A stretch of DNA of 57,735 bases from Mariprofundus ferrooxydans PV-1 (GCF_000153765.1 NZ_DS022294.1:534897-592631), one strand, 5' to 3'; counted from the stretch's first letter, positions 47,921 through 57,081 are shown. The notes: generated by a model from the sequence alone, not told the origin. Program-made: numbers and translations.

Positions 47921-47997
47921 GGGCTCATGGCGCAATTGGTTAGCGCAACCGGCTCATAACCGGTTGGTTCTAGGTTCGAGTCCTAGTGAGCCCACCA
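47921..47997 (+). tRNA. tRNA with CAU anticodon (tRNA-Ile2 or tRNA-Met)
   Basis: A complete 77-base cloverleaf with encoded CCA. The acceptor stem GGGCTCA pairs with TGAGCCC, the anticodon stem ACCGG/CCGGT encloses CTCATAA (anticodon CAT at 47955-47957), and the T arm contains GGTTCGAGTCC. The first pair is G-C, so it is not the initiator. The anticodon arm GGCTCATAACCG resembles tRNA-Ile2, whose C34 is changed to lysidine by TilS, more than elongator tRNA-Met, but bases alone do not settle this. Confidence 0.95.
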
Positions 47998-48015
47998 CAT
48001 AAGAAAATCGAGTCG

Positions 48016-48050
48016 AAAAAGCCTGCAACCCTTGTGATTGCGGGCTTTTT
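48016..48050 (+). terminator. Intrinsic terminator after the tRNA gene
   Basis: AAAAAGCCTGCAA (48016-48028) pairs with TTGCGGGCTTTTT (48038-48050), giving a strong stem of about 12 pairs that ends in a T run, 18 bases after the tRNA. Confidence 0.9.
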
Positions 48051-48222
48051 CTTGCAAATAGCGGCTCTCCTGCTCGAAACGGGACGGGGAATAGGGTTGA
48101 ATCTCCCGGCCAGCGTTGTCAGCGTTCGACAGGCAACGACATTTGGCAGAGTGGCTTATCTATTGATAAGGACACCATAACAAACACTACATCAACCCGC
48201 ACTTAAACAGAGAAGGAGCAAC

Positions 48223-48456
48223 ATGACACCGACACCAGAACAGATTGCCGATATGATCCGCACGCACCTGCCTGACGCAGATGTTGAGGTACGCCTTTAT
48301 TCCGGAAATGATCATTTCGAGATGACTGTCGTGTCATCTGCCTTTATCGGTAAAACGCGCGTCGCCCAGCACCAGATGGTTTATGCCGCGCTTGGTGAGC
48401 ACATGAAACAGGCCATCCATGCGCTGGCCCTGAAAACAGCAGCACCCAAGGAGTAA
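48223..48456 (+). CDS. BolA/IbaG-family protein
   Basis: A 77-residue protein with the BolA fold: DVEVRLYSGNDHFEMTVVSS and a C-terminal MVYAALGEHMKQAIHALALKT. The histidine in NDHFEM and the helix-turn pattern match the short IbaG/YrbA branch more than BolA proper. These proteins bind glutaredoxin and share an iron-sulphur cluster. The next gene, two bases after its stop, is a monothiol glutaredoxin, the expected partner. AGAAGGAGC precedes the ATG. Confidence 0.9.
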   Translation: MTPTPEQIADMIRTHLPDADVEVRLYSGNDHFEMTVVSSAFIGKTRVAQHQMVYAALGEHMKQAIHALALKTAAPKE

Positions 48457-48458
48457 TC

Positions 48459-48785
48459 ATGACAGATTCAGCACTCAAACAGATTGATCAGGTTGTAAAA
48501 GAGCACGATATCGTATTGTTCATGAAGGGCACGCCCGATTTTCCTCAATGCGGTTTCTCACAGCGTGTTGCCGGCATCCTCAATGAGTATGAACTCCCTT
48601 ACGCCGCAGTGAATGTTCTGCTCTCCGACGCGGTTCGTCAGGGCATCAAGGAATATTCCGACTGGCCAACCATCCCGCAGCTATATGTAAAAGGTGAATT
48701 TATCGGTGGCTGCGATATCGTTTCTGAAATGCATGCATCCGGCGAGTTAAAAGAATTACTGGCCCATTTGCAAAAAGACGCATAA
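48459..48785 (+). CDS. grxD: Monothiol glutaredoxin (Grx4 type)
   Basis: A 108-residue glutaredoxin with the CGFS active site in DFPQCGFSQRVAGIL and the glutathione-binding segments DWPTIPQLYVKGEFIGGCDIV. CGFS proteins hold a 2Fe-2S cluster between two subunits, or with a BolA partner, and pass it to other proteins. Its start lies two bases after the stop of the BolA-family gene, so they are translated together. This pair suggests an iron-sulphur trafficking unit. Confidence 0.95.
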   Translation: MTDSALKQIDQVVKEHDIVLFMKGTPDFPQCGFSQRVAGILNEYELPYAAVNVLLSDAVRQGIKEYSDWPTIPQLYVKGEFIGGCDIVSEMHASGELKELLAHLQKDA

Positions 48786-48947
48786 ACTTATGCTTCAATG
48801 GGTATCGGATTATACCCTGTCCACCACTATAAGGATGTAGATGCTAATTGAGACGGTCGCCATTTTCCGGTACTTTAGTGGTTCACTGCCACAACAGCAC
48901 TTCTACAACCTGGAAATCCCTACACTCCCATATGCCGGGCGCTTCTG

Positions 48948-50342
48948 ATGCAGACTAAACTGGCCCATAAACTGGGTCAGCGCCTTGCGCTGACGCCGCA
49001 GCTGACCCAAAGCCTCAAGGTTCTGGCCATGAACAGCATGGAGCTCGATGCCTATCTGGAAGAGTCCATCGAGTCCAATCCAATGCTGGATATAGACTTC
49101 AATGCCACACCAACCACGGATGCCGCGGGCGAAGAGCGGGCGCTGGAAATATCCGAACAGGATCAATGGCGTGAACAGGGCGATAATCGATGGGAAACCA
49201 TGTATGCATCCGCCAGCAGGGATGACTACAACGAGCGCGAACCACTGTGGCAGCAGGAACAGAGCCTGAGTGAATCACTGCACGAACAGGTGGACCGTCA
49301 ACCGATGAGCGAGGCAGAGCATCGGATTGCACATATGCTGATTGATTCGCTCGATGATGATGGCTATTTCCGCCTTGGCACGGATGCTTTTGTACGTGAA
49401 GTAGCCGACGAGATCACCACAGACGCAGAGGCCGTCGATAATGTGCTGCACAATGTGATTCAGCAACTCGATCCGTCAGGCCTCGGTGCCCGGGATCTGA
49501 CTGAATGCCTGCTGCTGCAACTCGATGGCAGTCAGGAGATTGATATATGGGTCAAGCGACTGCTCCTTCACTACTCTGATAAACTACTACTGCCCGATGA
49601 TGAACTGGCAGCAGCTGCCGATTGTGATGTGGAGACCGTCCAGCTCGCCCGCAGTCGGATGCGCCGCCTTGACCCCTTCCCCGGGCATGGTCTGCGAGGA
49701 GAAGAAAATTACTACATCCGACCTGAAATTGTTTTCCGCCGCAACAGCAATAACGACATTGAAGTGGATATCCCTGGCACAGGCTGGCGCGGCATTCGCC
49801 TGAATGAGCAGTGGAAAGAGCATGAATGGAAAGGCAAGGACAAGGAGTTCATGAGCCAGGCCATGAAAGAAGCAAAGTGGCTGCTACATGCGCTGGATCA
49901 GCGCAGTGAAACCCTGATGAAGGTGGCGCTGTGTCTGGCAGAGCGGCAACGGGCATTCCTGGAGTATGGCATACTGGGACTCAAGCCCCTGACCTTGCAG
50001 GATGTAGCTGAAGATGTGGGATTGCATGAATCAACCATTTCACGGGTAACCAACAGTAAATACGCCGAGACCCCGATCGGACTGATTGAGCTCAGACGTT
50101 TTTTCTCCGCTGGTTTGCCTACCCGGGGAGGAGGTACAATTTCTGTATATCGTGTACAACAACGGGTAAAGGCACTGATCGACTCAGAACCGGCTGGCCG
50201 GCCGATTTCCGATCAGGCCATTGCCGACAGGCTGCAGGCCGAGGGTATTGAAATTGCCCGTAGAACTGTAGCCAAATATCGTGAACAATTAGGGCTGCCG
50301 CCGAGCAGCCAGCGGAGGCGTACCGCCAGATCACGCCAGTAG
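48948..50342 (+). CDS. rpoN: RNA polymerase sigma-54 factor
   Basis: Sigma-54, which needs enhancer-binding ATPases. The 464-residue product has the glutamine/leucine-rich region I (LAHKLGQRLALTPQLTQSLK), an acidic region II, the core-binding domain, the helix-turn-helix around LQDVAEDVGLHESTISRVTN, and the RpoN box ARRTVAKYREQLGLP close to the C-terminus. Full length. The ATG lacks a strong ribosome site. It heads the run that continues with hpf and the PTS genes. The 160 bases upstream hold no gene and should contain its promoter. Confidence 0.97.
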   Translation: MQTKLAHKLGQRLALTPQLTQSLKVLAMNSMELDAYLEESIESNPMLDIDFNATPTTDAAGEERALEISEQDQWREQGDNRWETMYASASRDDYNEREPLWQQEQSLSESLHEQVDRQPMSEAEHRIAHMLIDSLDDDGYFRLGTDAFVREVADEITTDAEAVDNVLHNVIQQLDPSGLGARDLTECLLLQLDGSQEIDIWVKRLLLHYSDKLLLPDDELAAAADCDVETVQLARSRMRRLDPFPGHGLRGEENYYIRPEIVFRRNSNNDIEVDIPGTGWRGIRLNEQWKEHEWKGKDKEFMSQAMKEAKWLLHALDQRSETLMKVALCLAERQRAFLEYGILGLKPLTLQDVAEDVGLHESTISRVTNSKYAETPIGLIELRRFFSAGLPTRGGGTISVYRVQQRVKALIDSEPAGRPISDQAIADRLQAEGIEIARRTVAKYREQLGLPPSSQRRRTARSRQ

Positions 50343-50416
50343 TGATGCGCAGCATAGCGCATGCACAGGCCGCTTCAGCACCATTGGGGCTGCCAAACAA
50401 CAACGGAGGAAAAACC

Positions 50417-50980
50417 ATGCAAGTATCCATCACAGGTCGCCATGTAGAGCTTACAGAGCCAATGAAGGCCTATGTCACTGACAAATTACAACACCTGAAA
50501 CATTCATTCGACCATGTGCTTGATGTGCACGTAGTACTTTCGGTGGAGAAATTTCGTCAGCGCTGCGAAGTGAGTATGCAAGCCAACGGTATCAACATCC
50601 ATGGCAGCGATGAAACAGAGGATATGTATGCATCTATTGACGGGGTTATTGATAAAATCAACCGCCAGCTTAAGCGCTATCGTTCCAAGCTCCATCGCCA
50701 TCAGGGTGGCGGGCAACGCGAAGGCCGGCAGATCAAGGTATCCCATCGGGTACTTGATGTCGCGGCAGAGCAAGACGAACTGAGTGAAGCTCATCAGCCG
50801 GCAACGCTCCGACATGAGTCCATTGATGCAAAACCCATGCATGTCGATGAAGCGGTGATGCAGCTGGAACTGGGCAGCCGCGACCTGCTCTTTTTCACCA
50901 ATGACGAGACGGATCAGCTCAATGCCATCTATCGCCGGCCAGACGGCGCATTAAGCTGGATTGAACCAGAAGCCGCTTAA
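50417..50980 (+). CDS. hpf: Ribosome hibernation promoting factor, long form
   Basis: HPF stops ribosomes under starvation. The N-terminal domain (MQVSITGRHVELTEPMKAYV, with KLHRHQGG at its end) binds the 30S decoding site. A second domain from about residue 125 (KPMHVDEAVMQLELGSRDLL then NAIYRRPDGALSWIEP) is the dimerisation domain of long HPF, which joins ribosomes as 100S pairs. At 187 residues it is the long type. The ATG at 50417 has CGGAGGAAA before it; an upstream frame overlapping the rpoN end is not used. Confidence 0.94.
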   Translation: MQVSITGRHVELTEPMKAYVTDKLQHLKHSFDHVLDVHVVLSVEKFRQRCEVSMQANGINIHGSDETEDMYASIDGVIDKINRQLKRYRSKLHRHQGGGQREGRQIKVSHRVLDVAAEQDELSEAHQPATLRHESIDAKPMHVDEAVMQLELGSRDLLFFTNDETDQLNAIYRRPDGALSWIEPEAA

Positions 50981-50998
50981 GCAGATACTCCGCAAACC

Positions 50999-51442
50999 AT
51001 GACCCTGTTAACTGCAGAACATATCTTGCCGGACTCGAAAGCTGACAGTAAACGCGCTGTCATCACGGAGTTGGCCAACGTGCTGACCTCCATTGATCCG
51101 GATAGTGTGATGGAGGTGGTCATGGCGCGCGAGCATCTGGGCAGTACCGGTATCGGCCATGGGGTTGCCATACCTCATGGCCGCATGCCTGACCTGTCAA
51201 ATCCTATCCTGGCTTTGGCCAGACACGTTAACGGCGTCGACTTTGACGCCATTGACGGCCAACCCGTACATATCATCGTATTACTGCTGGTCCCTGACTC
51301 GGATGACCGCCGCCACCTGGAGCTGTTGGCACAACTGGCCCGCAACCTGCAGCAACAAGCATTCAGGGAGCAGGTCATGCAAGCCACCAGTAACCAGATG
51401 CTCTGCCAGCTATTCAGCGGCGAAGGGATTTCAGGCTCGTAA
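50999..51442 (+). CDS. ptsN: PTS IIA-Ntr protein
   Basis: The nitrogen-type EIIA of 147 residues, a regulatory phospho-protein. The phospho-acceptor is histidine 60 in IGHGVAIPHGRMP, with the usual surrounding sequence STGIGHG. It receives phosphate through enzyme I and HPr, both encoded 2-4 kb downstream, and in other bacteria it controls potassium transport and stress responses. The stop overlaps the hprK ATG (TAATG). Confidence 0.94.
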   Translation: MTLLTAEHILPDSKADSKRAVITELANVLTSIDPDSVMEVVMAREHLGSTGIGHGVAIPHGRMPDLSNPILALARHVNGVDFDAIDGQPVHIIVLLLVPDSDDRRHLELLAQLARNLQQQAFREQVMQATSNQMLCQLFSGEGISGS

Positions 51443-52386
51443 TGAAACAAGGGCGCCGGATCACAATACGTGAGATACTGGCGGCGCAGGGCACGGTCGC
51501 AAAAATGCGTCTGCTGGAGGGTGAGGCGGGACTGGATCGTTATATCGATCATGCGCGCATTCAGAAGCCATCTCTGGCCTTTGCCGGTTTCACCAAGAAC
51601 CTCAGCGACTACCGCCTGCAGGTCATTGGCCAGACGGAACTGCAATATCTGGCCACGCGTACAGAAACAGAACAACAACAGGCAGTGGATGCGGTGTTTG
51701 CACTGCGGCTTGCCGGCGTTGTCGTGACGCGCAACCTGATGCCGCCCGACATCATCCGTGAGGCCGCCAGACGAACTGAAACGCCACTGATTATCTCAGA
51801 GTTTCCCTCCTCCACTTTCATGACCAACATGATGCTGTTCCTCTCCGACCGCCTGGCGCCGGTGGTCTACCAGCATGGCGTCTATATGGACATTTTTGGG
51901 CTGGGCGTACTGGTCACCGGAGCCAGCGGCATCGGCAAGAGTGAAATCGGTCTGGAACTGATTTCGCGCGGACATCGATTGATTGCCGATGATATGGTTG
52001 AATTTTCCCGCAAGAGTCCGGGCGTGGTTGTCGGCCGCAGTCCTGAGGCTCTGCGCTACCATATGGAGATCCGTGGCCTGGGCATACTCAATATCCGAGA
52101 CCTGTACGGGGCTGCGGCAATCACAGATGCCAAACGCCTGAGTCTGGTCGTGGAAATGGTGCCCTGGGATCAACTGGCCCCGGAAGACCGCGTACTGGGA
52201 GAGGAGAGTGAAACCGAGTTGCTGGACGTCTCCATTCCGCGCGTTCCCGTTCCGATCCGCTCCGGTCGTTCTCTGGCCGTACTGGTTGAAGTGGCAACGC
52301 GCAATCAACTGCTCAAGCAACGCGGCATTCACAGTGGCGAAGCGTTTGTCCAGTCCCTGCAAAAGCGCATTGATCAGGGGAAATAA
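51442..52386 (+). CDS. hprK: HPr kinase/phosphorylase
   Basis: HprK phosphorylates and dephosphorylates serine 46 of HPr. The 314-residue protein has the Walker A loop GASGIGKSEIGLELI, the acidic pair in RLIADDMVEF, and the HprK signature MEIRGLGILNIRDLYG. The N-terminal domain is normal length. In proteobacteria this enzyme usually accompanies regulatory rather than sugar-carrying PTS parts, as here. It starts on the ptsN stop codon and ends three bases before rapZ. Confidence 0.96.
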   Translation: MKQGRRITIREILAAQGTVAKMRLLEGEAGLDRYIDHARIQKPSLAFAGFTKNLSDYRLQVIGQTELQYLATRTETEQQQAVDAVFALRLAGVVVTRNLMPPDIIREAARRTETPLIISEFPSSTFMTNMMLFLSDRLAPVVYQHGVYMDIFGLGVLVTGASGIGKSEIGLELISRGHRLIADDMVEFSRKSPGVVVGRSPEALRYHMEIRGLGILNIRDLYGAAAITDAKRLSLVVEMVPWDQLAPEDRVLGEESETELLDVSIPRVPVPIRSGRSLAVLVEVATRNQLLKQRGIHSGEAFVQSLQKRIDQGK

Positions 52387-52389
52387 CGA

Positions 52390-53274
52390 ATGATCCTGAT
52401 CAGCGGCCTCTCCGGAGCGGGCAAAAGTACTGTCCTGCACGCACTGGAGGACAGCGGGTTCTTCTGCACGGATAACCTGCCGGTCGAACTACTCCGCGAC
52501 TGGTCAATCAGCATGCAGTTGCGCAAACAGCCTGCGGCCGTATGTCTGGATACACGCAGCGGCATGAATAGCCGTTCGCTGAGGGAAGCTGTTGCTGCAG
52601 TACTGGTTTCCGACGACTGGAAGCTGCTGTTTGTCGAAGCAGAGGATCAGGTACTGCAACGCCGATTCTCCACCGTGCGCAGGCGCCACCCGTTTGCTCC
52701 GAATGAGGACCTGATGGAAGCCATAGATCAGGAACGCGACAGCCTGATGCCGGTGCGGGAAATGGCCAATCTGATTCTCGATTCCAGCCACTTGACGCCG
52801 TATGAGCTGGCTGAAAAAGTGGATCTGTTCTGGCGGCAGCCGGAGTCAAACACAACGCAGATGTCCTGCACCGTTATGTCTTTCAGCTATAAATACGGCC
52901 TGCCCCCGCATGCAGATGTCGTCTTTGATATGCGTTTCCTGCCCAACCCCCACTACCAACCGGAGCTGCGACCGAAAACGGGCTGCGATGAAGAGGTCGC
53001 CGCATTTCTGCAGTCATACCCCGATGTGAATGAGGCGGAGCTGCGGATTCAGCACTGGCTGAAACTGGTATGGCCGCTGATGCAAAGAGAGCGCAAGCAA
53101 TACTTCACCCTTGCTCTGGGCTGTAGCGGTGGACGTCATCGCTCCGTCTATATGGCCGAAAGAGTGGCACTATGGATTCAGCGGCAAGGCTGGCTGGTGC
53201 CGACCATCCAGCATCGGGAGCTCGGTGTTGTCTATCGCTGGGAAGCCGATGAAAAGCAGATGGAGACGCCATGA
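52390..53274 (+). CDS. rapZ: RapZ-family nucleotide-binding protein
   Basis: A 294-residue protein with the Walker A loop LISGLSGAGKSTVLHALED, FFCTDNLPVELL, and the C-terminal region GCSGGRHRSVYMAERVALWI, which binds RNA in E. coli RapZ. There RapZ targets the small RNA GlmZ and so controls glucosamine-6-phosphate synthase; it is also a sensor of that sugar phosphate. The small RNAs are not expected to be conserved here. It sits between hprK and the EIIA-Man-like gene, overlapping the latter by four bases. Confidence 0.95.
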   Translation: MILISGLSGAGKSTVLHALEDSGFFCTDNLPVELLRDWSISMQLRKQPAAVCLDTRSGMNSRSLREAVAAVLVSDDWKLLFVEAEDQVLQRRFSTVRRRHPFAPNEDLMEAIDQERDSLMPVREMANLILDSSHLTPYELAEKVDLFWRQPESNTTQMSCTVMSFSYKYGLPPHADVVFDMRFLPNPHYQPELRPKTGCDEEVAAFLQSYPDVNEAELRIQHWLKLVWPLMQRERKQYFTLALGCSGGRHRSVYMAERVALWIQRQGWLVPTIQHRELGVVYRWEADEKQMETP

Positions 53275-53681
53275 TCGGCATTGTCATGATCGGGCACGCT
53301 CACATTGCCAGCCAGATGAATGAGGCTCTGCAACATATTCTGGGCGAACAGCCTTTGATTGCCACGGTAGACATCAATGATGAAAGCAGCACGGAATCTC
53401 TGGCTGCCCAACTGGAGCGGAAGATTCGCTCCTGCGATGTCGGTGACGGAGTGCTGCTGCTGGCCGATATGTTCGGTGGTACGCCATGCAATATTGCCAT
53501 GGGCTTTCTACAGGCTGGCCGTGTGGAAGTGGTGTCAGGCTTTAACCTCCCGCTGCTGATCAAGGCCGCAACCATTCGGGACAAGGCTGCCAGTGTATCC
53601 GAACTGGCCAATCATGTAGTAGATTCCGGACGCCAGTATATCCGCATGGCATCCGATTTGCAGAGGAGCAAACGTGCCTGA
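53271..53681 (+). CDS. PTS EIIA component, mannose family
   Basis: A 136-residue protein with the mannose-class EIIA fold. It begins MIGIVMIGHAHIA; the histidine at about position 9 is the phosphorylation site. It continues with VLLLADMFGGTPCNIAM, typical of this class. No IIB, IIC or IID genes are nearby, so it cannot form a sugar transporter with visible partners and is probably regulatory. The start overlaps rapZ by four bases, and its end overlaps the HPr gene by eight. Confidence 0.9.
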   Translation: MIGIVMIGHAHIASQMNEALQHILGEQPLIATVDINDESSTESLAAQLERKIRSCDVGDGVLLLADMFGGTPCNIAMGFLQAGRVEVVSGFNLPLLIKAATIRDKAASVSELANHVVDSGRQYIRMASDLQRSKRA

Positions 53682-53943
53682 GCGACGCATTCGTATCTGT
53701 AACAAGCTCGGCTTGCACGCACGTGCCTCCGCCAGACTGGCCAGTGAGGCCAGCCGTTTCACATGTAATATCCACCTGCTCAGGGATGACGTGAACGTCA
53801 ACTGCAAAAGTATCATGGGCATCATGATGCTGGCGGCAGCCAAGGGCACTGAGCTGCTGCTACAGGCCGATGGCCCCGATGCAGATGCGGCGCTGGATGC
53901 CCTGGAGAGAGTGGTAAACGAGCGATTCGGAGAAGCCGAGTGA
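53674..53943 (+). CDS. ptsH: HPr phosphocarrier
   Basis: An 89-residue HPr. Both regulatory residues are present: histidine 15 in NKLGLHARASARL, phosphorylated by enzyme I, and serine 46 in VNCKSIMGIMMLAA, the HprK site. The sequence suggests it joins the two arms of the cluster. The start is GTG, overlapping the EIIA gene by eight bases; its stop overlaps the ptsI GTG as GTGA. It may act as a nitrogen-type HPr (NPr) because no sugar permease is present. Confidence 0.95.
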   Translation: MPERRIRICNKLGLHARASARLASEASRFTCNIHLLRDDVNVNCKSIMGIMMLAAAKGTELLLQADGPDADAALDALERVVNERFGEAE

Positions 53944-55625
53944 GTGCCCCTCGCAGTACAGGGAGCGCAGTAGCCGCCAGTCCCGGCATCATTATCGCCC
54001 GTACGCAGAAGCTGATGCATGGTCGCAGCCCGATTCCGGAGCGCCACCTGCCGGCGGATCGTATTGATCAGGAGGTCACACGACTGAAACAGGCCGTCGA
54101 TGCAGCCATTGCTGAAATTGATTTCGAACGGCAACACCTGCGCGAGCTCGGTTCACAAGATCCGTTAATGGTGCTTGATGCCCATCGCATGATGATCAGG
54201 GACCCCGAACTCGCGCACAGGGCTATCACCCGAATTATGACCGAGTGTATTAATGCAGAGTGGGCCTTAAGGCAGCAGATCGATACCATTCAGATGGTGT
54301 TCGACCAGTCGGACAATACCTATCTTCGAAGCCGCCGGCATGATGTCGAACAGGCGGGCCAACGCATTCTGAACCAGCTGATGGATCAGTCACCGGCAAG
54401 CTCGCCTGAAGAAAGGTATCCGGTTCACCCGGATGAACCGGTCATTTATGTTGGGGAAGATTTTTCTGTCAGTGATATCGTGCAAATGTGGCGGCAAGGC
54501 GTTGCCGGCATCATCACCGAACAGGGAGGTGCCGATGCCCACAATATTATTGTTGCGCGCGGTATTGGCCTGCCTGCTCTGGTCGGCGCAACAGGTATTC
54601 TTCAACACACCAATGACGGCGACCAGATTATTCTCGATGGCGAAAGGCGCTTATGGATACTGAATCCACCGCCGGAAGAGCTGGCTACCTACAAGCAGTT
54701 TATCAAAGCCATTTCCATCAGTCGGGAGGCCCTCTCTGCATATGCCATGCAGCCTTCACTCAGCCGCGACGGGCGCGAAATAAAGTTGATGGCCAATATC
54801 GAGTTTCTCGAGGAGCTTGATCTTGCCGACCGGATCGGCATCGATGGCGTAGGGCTCTACCGTAGCGAGTTCCTGTTTCTTAACTGCAAGGAGATACCGG
54901 ATGAGGAGATGCAGTACCGCTGTTATGCCTCCATCGTCCGTCGCCTGAGAGGCAAACCGGTGACCATGCGGCTGCTGGATATCGGCGGCGACAAGGCCTG
55001 CATGTACAGGCAGGCCACCAGTCGCGACTATAGTGGCTCCAACCCTGTATTGGGGCTGCGAGGCATTCGCCTGCTGCTGCGTTCACCCCGCCTGCTGACT
55101 ACACAGCTGCGTGCCATGTTGCGGGCTGGCGAGGAGGGACCCCTGCATATTCTTGTGCCCATGGTGACCTGCTGTGAAGAGATGATTGAGGTGCGTAAAC
55201 TGGCTGAGCAGCTGCATCACGACATGAATCTGCACCAGCCGCTCTCCATCGGCGCTATCATTGAGGTACCGGCAGCCGCGCTGGTAGCCGATGCGCTGGC
55301 AGAAATCAGCGACTTCTTTTCCATAGGCACCAATGACCTTGTTCAATATACGCTGGCGGCAGACCGCTCCGATGAAGAGGTGGCAAGCCTCTATCAGCCA
55401 AGCCACCCGGCCATCAAACAATTGATTTACCAAACTGCCGTGGCCGCGAAAAAAGCCGGGATTCCCCTGTCGGTTTGCGGTGAACTGGCAGCAAGCCCCG
55501 AATGGACATCAACCTTCCTGAACCTCGATATGCATGCCCTGTCGATGAGCCTGAACAATATTCTGCCTATTCGCCGCCATCTGAGTAAGCAGGATTATAA
55601 ACCCGCCATACCTCCTGCTTTTTGA
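53940..55625 (+). CDS. ptsI: PTS enzyme I
   Basis: The 561-residue enzyme takes phosphate from phosphoenolpyruvate to HPr. It has the HPr-binding helical domain, the active-site histidine in QGGADAHNIIVARGIGLPAL (about residue 200), the substrate-binding EFLEELDLADRIGIDGVGLY and RSEFLFL, and the C-terminal LSVCGELAASPEW with the catalytic cysteine. It lacks the GAF domain of the nitrogen-type PtsP and so is a standard enzyme I. It ends the run of PTS genes. Confidence 0.95.
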   Translation: MSAPRSTGSAVAASPGIIIARTQKLMHGRSPIPERHLPADRIDQEVTRLKQAVDAAIAEIDFERQHLRELGSQDPLMVLDAHRMMIRDPELAHRAITRIMTECINAEWALRQQIDTIQMVFDQSDNTYLRSRRHDVEQAGQRILNQLMDQSPASSPEERYPVHPDEPVIYVGEDFSVSDIVQMWRQGVAGIITEQGGADAHNIIVARGIGLPALVGATGILQHTNDGDQIILDGERRLWILNPPPEELATYKQFIKAISISREALSAYAMQPSLSRDGREIKLMANIEFLEELDLADRIGIDGVGLYRSEFLFLNCKEIPDEEMQYRCYASIVRRLRGKPVTMRLLDIGGDKACMYRQATSRDYSGSNPVLGLRGIRLLLRSPRLLTTQLRAMLRAGEEGPLHILVPMVTCCEEMIEVRKLAEQLHHDMNLHQPLSIGAIIEVPAAALVADALAEISDFFSIGTNDLVQYTLAADRSDEEVASLYQPSHPAIKQLIYQTAVAAKKAGIPLSVCGELAASPEWTSTFLNLDMHALSMSLNNILPIRRHLSKQDYKPAIPPAF

Positions 55626-55731
55626 CCGCCGGCGGCGCTCACTGGCTTAACATCTGGCCGTCGCAAGGCTATTGCTTCAGCATATAGCTGTATTAAGCCG
55701 GATCCCCGCCGTTTTATATTTTAGGAGACCT

Positions 55732-56388
55732 ATGACAACCGAATCGAAATTGCGCCGTAGTGACCGTACAGGACTGTGGATGTTACTGGCAGTTGTCGCA
55801 ATCACCGCAGCCGTTTTTTTCTGGACAAGCTCTCGCTACCACGAGGGAGGGAGTGCATCGCTGGAGACCCACATCGATGCGCGGGGACATCTGCATGTAC
55901 TGGGCATCACACTGGGAGAGACAAATCTGAAGCAGGCAGAGATTATTCTGCAAAGCAAGAGCGATGTGGCGCTCTATATCTATCCACAGGAGCATCCGAA
56001 GGCCGGGCTGAAGCTGGAGGCATTTTTCCCGGCTATCGCCGATCATACAAAAGTGATCTTGCTACTGGATCTCACACAGGCTCAACTCAAGGGGCTCGAA
56101 TCACGCGCAACCATCCCGCATCAGTATCAGAACCGAGTGGCCCGCATGAACCTTGCACCGGATGACATCATAAACATGCGCCATGCAACCATCTCCGAAC
56201 TAACACTGATCCCCAATCTGATACTGACCGCTGAAAACCTGAAGAGCCGATTCGGAAAACCCGATCACATCAGGCACCTGGACAGTGAGCGGGATCAGTA
56301 TGACTTTAACGCCATCGGATTACAGGCCACCCTCAGCAAGGAGAGCCCTCCCACGCTACATTTCACCAATCCGGCAGCACGGAAGTAA
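55732..56388 (+). CDS. Hypothetical membrane-anchored protein (218 residues)
   Basis: One membrane helix (LWMLLAVVAITAAVFFWTSS) after a short cytoplasmic tail, then about 180 residues outside with beta and helix character. The outer domain begins SLETHIDARGHLHVLGITLG. It has no cysteines visible and no motif I know. AGGAG lies five bases before ATG 55732, which is preferred over the upstream frame. It follows ptsI by about 106 bases and may be cotranscribed. The next gene is convergent. Confidence 0.75.
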   Translation: MTTESKLRRSDRTGLWMLLAVVAITAAVFFWTSSRYHEGGSASLETHIDARGHLHVLGITLGETNLKQAEIILQSKSDVALYIYPQEHPKAGLKLEAFFPAIADHTKVILLLDLTQAQLKGLESRATIPHQYQNRVARMNLAPDDIINMRHATISELTLIPNLILTAENLKSRFGKPDHIRHLDSERDQYDFNAIGLQATLSKESPPTLHFTNPAARK

Positions 56389-56403
56389 CGCTACCATGCT
56401 CCG

Positions 56404-57081
56404 TCACATCTGATGCATATGCATCACACCACGGAAAATCGTCATCAACCCCAAAACCACCATCATCACTGCAGCCGTACGCATCGCGGTTGAACGTAGC
56501 GTCGGCGTCATCGCACGCAGCACAGATGGCACTGCCATCATCGCCGGAATCGTTCCCAGACCAAAGCAAGTCATCATCAATAACCCGTCCACGGCATCAC
56601 CGGCGGCAAGCGCCAGCGACAAAGCAGCATAAACCAGGCCACAGGGCAGCAAGCCGTTGGCAAGACCCAGTGCATACCAGCCGCCTGCCCGGGCATCATT
56701 TGCAACGCTCCTGGCCAGCTGCGCCAGCCCTGTTCTTCGAGCCGCCCAAATACCGGCTCGACGCAAAGGATCCGGCAGCCAGCCAGCCAGGTTCATGGCA
56801 AACAAGATCATCAACAGGCCGGCCAGCAGAGCCAACATGCGCTGCAACAGGTCTCCGCCAAACACACTCAAAGCCGCGCCGCTGATGCCGACCAGCAAAC
56901 CCAGCACGGCATATGTTGTTACCCGCCCAAGCTGATAGATCAGAAGTCCTGACCACCACACCTGTTGCCGACTAAGGGTAACCGCGCTCACCAGGCCGCC
57001 GCACATGCCGATGCAGTGCAGGCTGCCCATAAAACCCATGGTGAACATCAACAGCAGTAATGATGCGGATGTATCAGTCAT
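56404..57081 (-). CDS. SafE/TauE-like (DsbD_2) membrane protein, cbb3 oxidase maturation candidate
   Basis: A 225-residue inner-membrane protein with six predicted helices. The first helix contains TMGFMGSLHCIGMCGGL, the hallmark of the urease-accessory/sulphite-exporter-like DsbD_2 group often found with ccoS; a second motif, LGLANGLLPCGLVYAA, is in the middle. The cysteines in both suggest copper or thiol handling. Its start overlaps the ccoS stop (ATGA), and this order is the usual cbb3-oxidase assembly arrangement. The oxidase genes themselves are outside the window. Confidence 0.85.
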   Translation of the reverse strand: MTDTSASLLLLMFTMGFMGSLHCIGMCGGLVSAVTLSRQQVWWSGLLIYQLGRVTTYAVLGLLVGISGAALSVFGGDLLQRMLALLAGLLMILFAMNLAGWLPDPLRRAGIWAARRTGLAQLARSVANDARAGGWYALGLANGLLPCGLVYAALSLALAAGDAVDGLLMMTCFGLGTIPAMMAVPSVLRAMTPTLRSTAMRTAAVMMVVLGLMTIFRGVMHMHQM

